Positions 56,143 to 64,000 of a DNA stretch of 64,000 nt are shown here, in pieces. The DNA comes from Thermothielavioides terrestris NRRL 8126 (taxonomy: Eukaryota > Ascomycota > Sordariomycetes > Sordariales > Chaetomiaceae). The first letter of the stretch is position 1; the number at the start of each line of letters is the position of its first letter. The notes under the pieces are model-generated. The model was given only the letters and a program-made list of their open reading frames with translations. It was not told the origin of the DNA and searched no databases. The DNA lies in assembly GCF_000226115.1 (NCBI RefSeq), contig NC_016457.1, positions 6,386,001 to 6,450,000 of the forward strand, given 5' to 3'. A program made the position numbers and the translations under genes.

Positions 56143-56581
56143 GGTGTCTCAGATGTCGGCGCTGTGTATCCGGTGATAAAGTATGTTAGCAGTTGGCGGG
56201 GTTGCGATGTCAAGAATGGCAGGATTGCCGGGGCGAGCCTCAATTGCAAAGAAGTTGGAGGTTTGAGTTGAACCTGGAAGCATGGAAAGTTGAGTTCCGC
56301 CGCCAGCCTCGCTGCAAGGCTGCAGCCAAGCGGGTGCAAAAGCGCACCGCTGCGTGGGGTAAAGTGGAGCTCTCAAACCCCGGCTCTGTGGTGGGCGGCG
56401 ACCCCTGTTCTGCCCCAAATCCACTTGGTGCATGTCCTGCATGCAGGGACTCGACAAACCCACGTCGTCTTCCAGTGGTTGGCATCCCGTGTCAGCCAGA
56501 AACATTTCTTCATCCCCATCCCTGCGCCCCTTGCTCTCAGCGGTTGCACTGCCAATGGACGGACCGCGGTGAGCGAGAACG
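56143..56581. promoter_or_regulatory. Divergent promoter between Luc7-like and PIG-T genes
   Basis: This 439-bp interval separates divergent starts. A CT-rich leader precedes the PIG-T ATG. No clear TATA box was found. Confidence 0.4.
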
Positions 56582-58610
56582 ATGCGTCAATTTCTTTCCT
56601 TGTTTTGGCTCTCGTTTCTTTCCTTGGTCTTTTTCTCCCCTTCTGCAGCCTCTGCCGCCGACTACCATGAACAGCTTGTGCTGAGGCCGCTGCCTCAGTC
56701 GGCGCTCCTGGCCAGCTTCAACTTCCGTTCCAACACCACCGTCTCCGAATTCGAGAAGGGCAACTTCCGCTTCTTCCCCCGGTCGCTCGGCCAGATCTTG
56801 CAGCATGCGGGCACGCGCGAACTGCACCTGAGGTTCGGTCTGGGCAGGTGGGATGCCGAGAGCTGGGGCGCCAGGCCGTGGGACGGCGCGAGAGAGGGTG
56901 GAACGGGCGTTGAGCTGTGGGCGTGGCTTGAGGCGGACACAGACGAAGAGTAGGACGCGCTCCCGAGTGTTGGTTGCCGTCGTCTCGCTGCCCTCTCGCT
57001 GACTGTCATCCGCCACAGAGCCGACCGCAAATGGCTGACCCTCACCAACGCCCTCTCGGGCCTCTTTTGCGCCTCGCTCAACTTCATCGATGGCACCCGT
57101 ACGACGAGACCCGTCATGTCCTTCCAGCCGGAAGGCGATCACGCCACCGTTTCGAACCTGCATCTCCTCTACGGCGTGCTGCCCCACGAAGTGGTTTGCA
57201 CCGAGAACCTGACACCATTTTTGAAGCTCCTGCCTTGCAAGGGCAAGGTCGGAATCGCAACACTGCTGGATGGTCACAAGCTGTTCGATGCGTCGTGGCA
57301 GAGCATGGCCATTGACATCCGGCCGGTCTGTCCGGCCGACGGAGAGTGTGTCCTTCAGATTGAGCAGACCATCGACATGGTTCTCGATATTGAGCGGTCC
57401 AAGCGACCCAGGGGTACGAGCCAATTTCCATCGTCCCGTGCGATTCGATGCTGACAGTGCCCCAGGCAATCCCATTCCCAGACCTCCGCCCGGTCACGAA
57501 CTGCCGTGCGACACCTCGAAGCCGTATCATTCCCACGACACATGCTTCCCCGCAGATCACACGGCGAACCAGGACTGGTCGCTCTCCCAGATCTTCGGCA
57601 AGCCCATGAAGGGCACCTGTCCCCTGACCGACCCCACCGTTCCGCCAGTCTGCATCCACGTCCCCGACACCCGCAGCGTTTTCGTCTCCGAAGGGGTCCG
57701 CGAGAACAAGAGCGCCTCAGGCGCCTCGCGCTGCTTCGAGATCCCGCCCTCCGCCGACTTCGACATGGTCCTGCCGCGCCCAAGCGAGAGCGACCCAGCC
57801 GCCAACCAAACCCCGGACAGCGCCATTGTCCCCCCCGAAACCCCCCTCCTCTACGCCGAGCGCAGCTTCACCGGCCACGGCCAAGAGCGCGGCGGCGTAC
57901 AGACCATCCTGCGCAACCCGAGCCCAGACGCCGCCGTCGAGTTCATCTACATGGAGTCGCTGCCCTGGTTCATGCGCATCTACCTGCACACGATGGAGGC
58001 GCGCGTCGTCGCCGGCGCCGGCGGCTCCGCCCACGCCCGCGCCCGCCCGGACGAGTCGTCGTCCCTGATTCAGCAGGTCTTCTACCGGCCGGCCGTCGAC
58101 CGCGCCCGCGGCACCCAGCTGGAGGTGCGCATGCGCGTGCCGCCGGCCGCGACCGTCTTCCTGACCTACGACTTTGAAAAATCCATCCTGCGCTACACCG
58201 AGTACCCGCCCGACGCGAACCGGGGCTTTGACGTCGCCGCCGCCGTCATCACCATCCTCGACCCGGATCACCCCGGCCCGCGCTCGGACCAGGGCAGCCC
58301 TGCCGCCGGTGCAGGTACCAGCAGTAGCAGTAGCAGGGGAAGTGGCGGTGGCCGCCGCTTCGCGGCCTACACGCTGCGCACGACCACGCTGCTGTGCAGC
58401 CTGCCGACGCCCGACTTCAGCATGCCGTACAACGTCATCATCTTCACCTCGACCGCGATCGCGCTGGCGTTCGGCGGCGTGTTCAACATCCTGGTCCGCC
58501 GCTTCGTGGCCGCTGATGAGGGCCCCGAGGCCGGATTGGCGGTGCTGGTCGGTAGGTTGAAGGGCCGGCTGCTACGCGGGGCGGGGCAGGCGGTGAAGGG
58601 GAAGAGTTAG
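56582..58610 (+). CDS. GPI16: GPI transamidase subunit PIG-T / Gpi16
   Basis: Three exons (56582-56949, 57019-57413, 57466-58610) give 635 residues. The signal peptide MRQFLSLFWLSFLSLVFFSPS is followed by the conserved DYHEQLVLRPLP and LLASFNF start and GNFRFFPRSLGQIL. SGLFCASLNFID, LPHEVVCTENLTPFLKLLPC and WSLSQIFGKPMKGTCPL are strong PIG-T signatures. A lumenal body follows, with the QRGGVQT-like loop, YMESLPWFMRIYLHT and one C-terminal helix (YNVIIFTSTAIALAFGGVFN). The subunit stabilises the ER complex that attaches GPI anchors; the conserved Cys in VCTENL is in the position reported to pair with Gpi8. The frame is intact. Confidence 0.95.
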
Positions 58611-59035
58611 TTAGGTACCTAGGTAGTTGGTTGGTGTAGGTGGCAAGGTTTTGTAGGTCTGATAGACTGTTTCAATTTAATGCTGGAGAATCGTATGTCG
58701 TTGATGTCCATTGTGGCATGTGCAAGCAGTCAGTGACATGCCTGTGCTGTACCTCTAGGCTTCACTCTGGGTTTGCCTGAACTCGTCTGTCTCCTTCGCG
58801 ATCAAGGCATGGTGAACTACAGCCAAGCTCCGCGTATTATTGCGTATTAGTAGGCATCTTGTATTGTACAGCCCATCCGAGGAATCTGAATCCCGTACAC
58901 CAGACCCAAATACAGTACACACGCAAACCCACTCTGCACCGCTGTCTTCAATACACACCTCCATCACACAGACGCTTCCATAAGCCCAAAGTGACCACCC
59001 CCACTGTTTGCCAGCCAGCCAGCCCACAACCTGGC
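58611..59035. other. Intergenic, convergent 3' ends
   Basis: This is the space between the PIG-T gene and the convergent multi-module gene. Nothing is recognised. Confidence 0.4.
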
Positions 59036-62000
59036 TCAATAAGGCGGCAGCGAGGTGACATGCAGGACAGCATCGACATAGCAGCGATTCGTGACGGAGC
59101 ACGCCACGCCGGGCAGGATCTTGAAGATGCCCTGCGAGCCGATGGCGAACTCTGGCGCGGCCGCGCCGCCCACTCGCACGCGGAGCTTGCCGCCGGCGAG
59201 CGTGCAGATGCGAATGCGGTTCTCGTCCGCGGCGAACTGGTGCACGCAGCCGGACGGGATGGCCACCGTCTGGAGGCTGACGTCGGTCGAGATCTGGACC
59301 GTTTGGTTGGCCGAAAGGTAGGCGGAGGAGAAGGCTAGTGCTGTAGTTATTGTTGGATGAGGTGGGTTGTTAGTCAAGTTGCAGCCCAAGCCAGGAGGGA
59401 AGGAAGTGACAGGCAGCAACCAATGCACATACACTCGCCAGCTGTGTTGATTCGGCCGTCCTCCATTTCCCAGTCCTCCACGCGCAGGTCTGCCTCCGTC
59501 GGCGGCGTGCCATTCCAAATGTCCGAGGTGACACGACTTTCTCGGGGCATTGGCGTGCGGCCGTTATGGAGGCGTTTAGATGGCCTGAGGGGGACAAAGC
59601 GTCTCTGCCACAGCTTGTCGAAGACCTCCTCAAAACGCACCTCGTCTCCTCCATACGCATCATCGTGACTGCTTGTCCGGGACAGCCTCGCAGGCCGTCT
59701 GTGCCCTAGAAGTTCCTCGCCCAAGTAAGTATCCCCCTTCGGCGGGTTCCTCTGCGCCAAGCCCCTGCTCTTGAGGCTACAAGCGGACGAGACCTTGCGC
59801 GTAAGGCAATTTGCACAGGCCCGTGTAGAACTGACCAACAGCCCAGACACTTCCTCGGCAACCTCGGCAGAAAGACTGACGCAGCTGTCAAACGGACATT
59901 CGCCATGGCGCCGGCACGCGGAACAAGGAACGGGGTTCTGCTCTCCAACGACCTGGATGATCAGGCCGGCGACCTGTTTCGGGTCAAGGTTGGCAGGTAA
60001 AAATGATTTTGTGACGTTCAGGTCCCGCGCTTTGGGCTGCCGGAGGAGGGGCCTTGCTCCATCCGCGTCCGGCGTCGGGAGGCTCACGTCCACACGCGAG
60101 CATATGTAGTTCCACAGATGGCTTTCGCCGTCGGAGAGGCCAGTCTTGGCAACACGTCGCGTTTCCCTGTCGCTCTTCGCCGCCGAGCTTTCTCCGACAA
60201 CTGATGCAGGTAGACGAGGCGCTGGCAGCGGCGACTTCGCCGGGTCTACGGGCTCCCTGGATACAACGCGTGGCGCATTGCCGCTGTGCGAGCCCACAGC
60301 GGAAAATGTTCCGTCGCAGTTGTCGTTCAAGTCGCTCGATCGATGAATTGCCTTGACGAGATGGTGCTGATGTCAGCGGGATCATGAATGAATTAGAGAG
60401 GAGCCTTGTCTGTCAGGTCGTCGACGCACCAAAAAATGGAACCCAAGATATTTTCGGGATCTGCAAGCGATTCTGCAAGACCTGACGGGGCAGACCCAAG
60501 GGCGGCCGGGAAAGGTGTCGTCCAACTCATACCCTTCCGGAATCAAAGATCCTACCATGCTAACTAGTCCCCCTCCTTCATCTAGACAAGTAATGGTGTT
60601 AGTGAAGGGCTGAAACGAGAGGGACGCACAGGTCTGCCGAGACAACTCACCCCACCATTTGTCGTACGGTCGGCCATCTGATGCCAGAACAAGGCCAGCG
60701 TCGTTATGAGGGGTCGTCCGAGCGAGAGCATCATCAGACGGACCATCCTCGACTGCCTTGACCCAGATTATTTGTCTGGCACCACGTGGGTAGATTGGGC
60801 GGGTCGGTGCGACGATTTCTTGGGTATTCGTAGGATCCTGCGAAACAACCACGGCAGGCGCGGAGCCGTCCCGTGTTCCGATGACAGAAAAGGTCCCATC
60901 GAGATTGTCATTGAGTCGGAGGCCGCGATGGTGTCTCTATCAGGAATGTCAGAACAGTTCATCCCAGATTTTGCAGAAACGCCTTCCCTACTTTGAAGTG
61001 ATTCCCGAGATCGTGCAATGACAAAAACAAGCGACGGCATGTCCGGACAGGACAGATCCATGGCCGCCCTGGCACGGTCTCGTCGTGCTTGTATCCTTCT
61101 GGAATGAGAGCGCCGTAGGCTAAGAAGAGGTCATCGCCATCTTGAGCCGCCGCGGAGGTCAGCGCGAAGGTAGACAGGAGAGAAGTAGGCATCGCGACCT
61201 ACCGCCCCACATGTTATACGGCCGATCAGGGTTTGCCATGTCCAAGATTCCGAGCGTGCCGGTCCCGGACGACGGCTCTTGACCATCGGCAGCAGGATCA
61301 TGGTCGGGATCTGGAGATTGGCTCTCTTCGCGGGCTGCCAGGGCTACCGCCGATGGCCGGTGGCGTGGGCCCCCCCTTTGCGGCACCGTCTGCACCACCC
61401 GAGTCGGCTGCTTGTTGGGTAAGCCAGGCTCGACCATTGGTGAATCTGCGACGCTCATCGCTTGCTTGGAAACGATCACGGGAGGCTTGGGAAAACCACC
61501 TGAATGCCTTCCATTGCCCGCGGTGGGATCAGCATAAGGGCCGAGATCGGTAAAAGTGCCATCGAGATTGTCGTTGAGGCGAGCGGCGCGGTGGGAATTC
61601 TACAGATGAGGAACGAACGTCAGAAGCGCCCTGCCTGCCGGTCGTTGGTGACGGTGTTGGGACTGACGCAATAGTGCCTCCCTAGACCATGTAGACTCTC
61701 AAACATTCTCCTGCAAGACCTGACTGCACACAGCCACGGGTAGGCTGGATCGTCCGACTGATGATATCCCGGGGGGAGCAGGGCGCCAGCGGTGCTGTGT
61801 TGCCGCCCGTCCTTATCTGCGAGGGATGGTCAGCGGCAACGCCAGTCTGGTGCGAAGCCAGGGCTGCCAGGCGAATGAGTCTGGTAGGTATTTACGACGA
61901 TTATATCCATGTCGTACGTACCTGTCCATGTTCTGTAGGGTCGGTCGTCAATGGCTGTGTCGAGCACCTTCTGGACGTCGGCAGGAATACGTCTGCTTGG

Positions 62001-62712
62001 CGTGTACGATTTGCTCCTCCAGTCCTCTCGAGGCGCCCATGGCGTCGTCTCGCTCGTTCGAGGGGCGGATTGAGCATCAGGATCAAGTTCCATCATCTCC
62101 GCTGTCTCTGGAGCTTCGCCAGGGTTGGGTGATCTTCCCGAGTCCTGCATTGGCTGACCTTAGTGGTCACGGTCCGCTAATCAAGTCGCAGCCCGGTGGT
62201 TTAGAGCTCACGCTTTGGTCAAGGTTCCCCTTTGCTGGTGGTATTTGTGGCTGGCCGGCCGAGTTTGCATCGGACGAGGTCACAGGGGGCTCTCGCGGAA
62301 CTTCAATTGGGACATCGGAAGTGCCCGTGGCGTGAGATCCGAGAACGGCGGTGCCGGGCGCTGCTGTTGTTTTCGGAAGCGGGGCAGCTTCGTAGCTTCT
62401 TGGAGTCGCTGGTCCCGGGCTGGGCACGGTCGAGACGGAAGGAGAGGGTGTGCCGTGCTTTCTCTCCCAGAGTGGCCCGGCTAGCGAGGTAGGCAGCCCT
62501 GAGAGCGGGAACAGCCCACTGTGGCCGGTCCTTTTCATTTTGAAAACCGGACGTGAACGCGACTCACCCGATGTCGTTGAATCGGATCCATGCTCCTGCT
62601 GGGCCGGAGACTCGCTGATCTGTTCCAACGGCCGTTTCTGCGCCGTGGTTGGCGCAGCAGCCTTGTTGGGGACCCCTTGAGTCTCGCTCGTGCTTGCATT
62701 CTCTGTAGACAT
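59036..62712 (-). CDS. Multi-exon protein with three C2H2-like modules and a DUF3716-like Cys cluster
   Basis: I read a single multi-exon minus-strand gene from the ATG at 62712 to the TGA at 59038-59036. After a disordered start, three related modules follow. Each has DRPY..W (or GRPY..W), an intron, then a P.GY..D segment, PWLCAVRSC/RPWICPVRTC/RPWVCPVRSC, an LG.H residue pair, another intron, and (in all three) an LNDN.DGTF motif. The Cys-x4-Cys and His spacing resembles a C2H2 finger split by an intron. Near 59930-59750 a Cys-rich block (CSACRRHGECPFDSC, then CANC.......CS) resembles the DUF3716 domain of fungal proteins. The last exon encodes a beta-rich cupin-like tail (TVQISTDVSLQTVAIPSGCV). 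No function is known. Joining all exons into one gene is inferred; two adjacent genes are possible. Confidence 0.65.
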
Positions 62713-64000
62713 GGCAAATCGGCAACCGGGAAATCAGGTTTTCAAAGAACATAGACTCTCTTGCACTTGTTCGTCTGGGCACGCGCTGTGACGCGACGAA
62801 GACGCGATCTTGCGCTGCTCGGCCAGCTCGCGATTCCAACTGGGTGGAGAAAAGGTGGGGCGCACAGTCAGCCTCCACAAACCTTAACTGGACTACAGCC
62901 AAATGAACGGCCAGCTCGTCTTCACATCTTCTCGTCCCAGGATCAATCCCAGCTTGTGGTGGGGATAAGGATGATGCCTTCTTCGCTTTCTTTACTAGCT
63001 CAGTTAGGATCTAGCTCAAGAGACTGAAGAGGGGTTTGCCGTTGGTGAGCATCGAGCAGCGTGCAAAATTCCGGAGCTCCTCGCACTCTCCCCGGGATAC
63101 CCTGGTCGGGTCCACGATTACGGAGTAGACGCATCGCATCGCATCACCAACAGCCTGGTGGACAAGGGCCAGAGACCTCATATCTGCGTAGGCCCAAAAG
63201 CAAGTGCCTCAACTCCATTCCGTCACAAGGAGGACGCCATCTGTTGCAAGCTGCCGATGCGATCCACGGATCTAGCTACCGCTCTTGCCGGTCACTTGCG
63301 TTGATACAATCACGCTGGATTTCGTTTGCATCCATACCTTATATATACCGTAGGTGCTTACGATCGTTGCCTGCCCGAGTTTTCTTCCCCTCATTTCCGT
63401 CTCTCAATGCACCCCCAGACGCCCGATGCAAGTTTTGGATTCCTCAACCCACCTCTGCGCCCAGCGAAGTAAGGTTGCTGGCCAACTGGGCGCTGACGCC
63501 GTTGCCGATGGAGAGATTGGCTTTGACGCTGCAGTAAGGTACCGCCCTAATAGAAGGATGTATGGTACTGGAGCTCCAGTGATTTGGAGCTGATCAACCC
63601 GTGAGCTCTCTGCTTTGACGTCGTAATCAGAACACAGCAGCGGGCAGCTGGCTATGGACTTGCATCTGGACCGCGGGCTCCCAGAGCATGCTGAGGATGG
63701 TTACGAGAAAATGTCTCAACAACAATTAGGACTCTTGCAAGAGCCCAAATGTCAAACGATGTCCGTGCCAGTCAATGTCAGTCGCGGCGGCAGCACCTGT
63801 TGCTATGTCTCCTGTTGGATTGGGCAGAACGGAGAATAGGGGGTTGGGGCGCAGAAGGAGTTAACTAGAGGCATTGGCTTGGGTCTCGGAAGAATGAGGG
63901 GCTTCAAAAGTCAAGGATCCGAATTTTACATCTCTGCCTGCTCAGTCTGCTGCCTATCTATCATTACTGTGACCCATCAAATCAGATCCAGGTGAACAGA
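62713..64000. other. Intergenic / right edge, possible gene start near 63407
   Basis: TTATATATA at 63339-63347 is followed by a CT-rich stretch and an ATG at 63407 (MHPQTPDASFGFLNPP) that soon meets a stop or a GTAAGG donor. It looks like a promoter plus first exon, but no downstream exon is convincing. The left part is the promoter of the minus-strand multi-module gene. Confidence 0.25.

Noticed and set aside
57506..58271. Arg/Pro-rich frames overlapping PIG-T
   Set aside because: They are out-of-frame readings of a GC-rich exon; the PIG-T motifs fix the real frame.
63407..63600. New gene starting at the right edge
   Set aside because: The promoter-like sequence is reasonable, but neither unspliced nor spliced reading gives more than about 25 codons.

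Overview
This window reads as nuclear DNA of a filamentous ascomycete, most likely a Sordariomycete of the Sordariales/Chaetomiaceae type. The reasons are short GT-AG introns (about 50-170 bp, some with a TACTAAC-like branch site), CT-rich leaders with TATA-like boxes, and a characteristic gene content: an AA11 chitin monooxygenase with a C-terminal X278-like module, a DUF1996 secreted protein, a Zn2Cys6 regulator, and a DUF3716-like protein with repeated finger modules. No RNA gene, CRISPR array or replication origin was recognised. All exon boundaries were inferred by eye from splice consensus, reading phase and recalled family sequence; none was tested by alignment.

Layout. 0-5 kb: an acidic nuclear-type protein runs off the left edge on the minus strand, followed by a 380-bp hAT-type MITE (second copy at 11.5 kb) and a six-exon DUF1996 secreted protein. 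7.6-10.2 kb: an 874-residue low-complexity protein. 14.2-16 kb: a nucleotide-sugar transporter. 17.5-19.2 kb: a minisatellite with a poly-T tract, then a damaged BTB gene. 19.6-20 kb: a small mitochondrial-type membrane protein. 21.7-26.4 kb: the meiotic helicase HFM1/MER3. 27.3-31.1 kb: an MFS transporter and a Gfo/Idh/MocA oxidoreductase. 31.5-38.5 kb: a Zn2Cys6 regulator, a divergent 14-TM MFS pump and an FAD monooxygenase that look like one small cluster, each carrying an apparent lesion. 40.8-43 kb: a protein with a CheD-like GLGSC motif and an ankyrin protein. 44.3-46.7 kb: an M3 metallopeptidase. 47.3-50.1 kb: a tyrosinase divergent from a short secreted repeat precursor with Lys-Arg sites. 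50.7-52 kb: the AA11 enzyme. 53.1-58.6 kb: three housekeeping-type genes (RGG-box protein, Luc7-like U1 snRNP factor, PIG-T/Gpi16). 59-62.7 kb: a multi-exon protein with three repeated C2H2-like modules and a Cys-rich C-terminal region.

How genes may work together. The most interesting locus is 47.3-50.1 kb. A signal peptide followed by near-identical Tyr-containing repeats ending in Lys-Arg, beside a membrane-anchored tyrosinase, matches the minimal logic of fungal dikaritin-type (ustiloxin/phomopsin-like) ribosomal peptide loci. No UstYa/DUF3328 oxidase was seen in the window, so this stays a hypothesis. The regulator/pump/monooxygenase set at 31.5-38.5 kb looks like a small catabolic or secondary-metabolism cluster in decay. 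Five loci in the window (BTB, regulator, pump, monooxygenase, tyrosinase) show apparent frameshifts or in-frame stops, and a splice acceptor in the repeat precursor also looks altered. Gene decay and sequence error cannot be told apart here.
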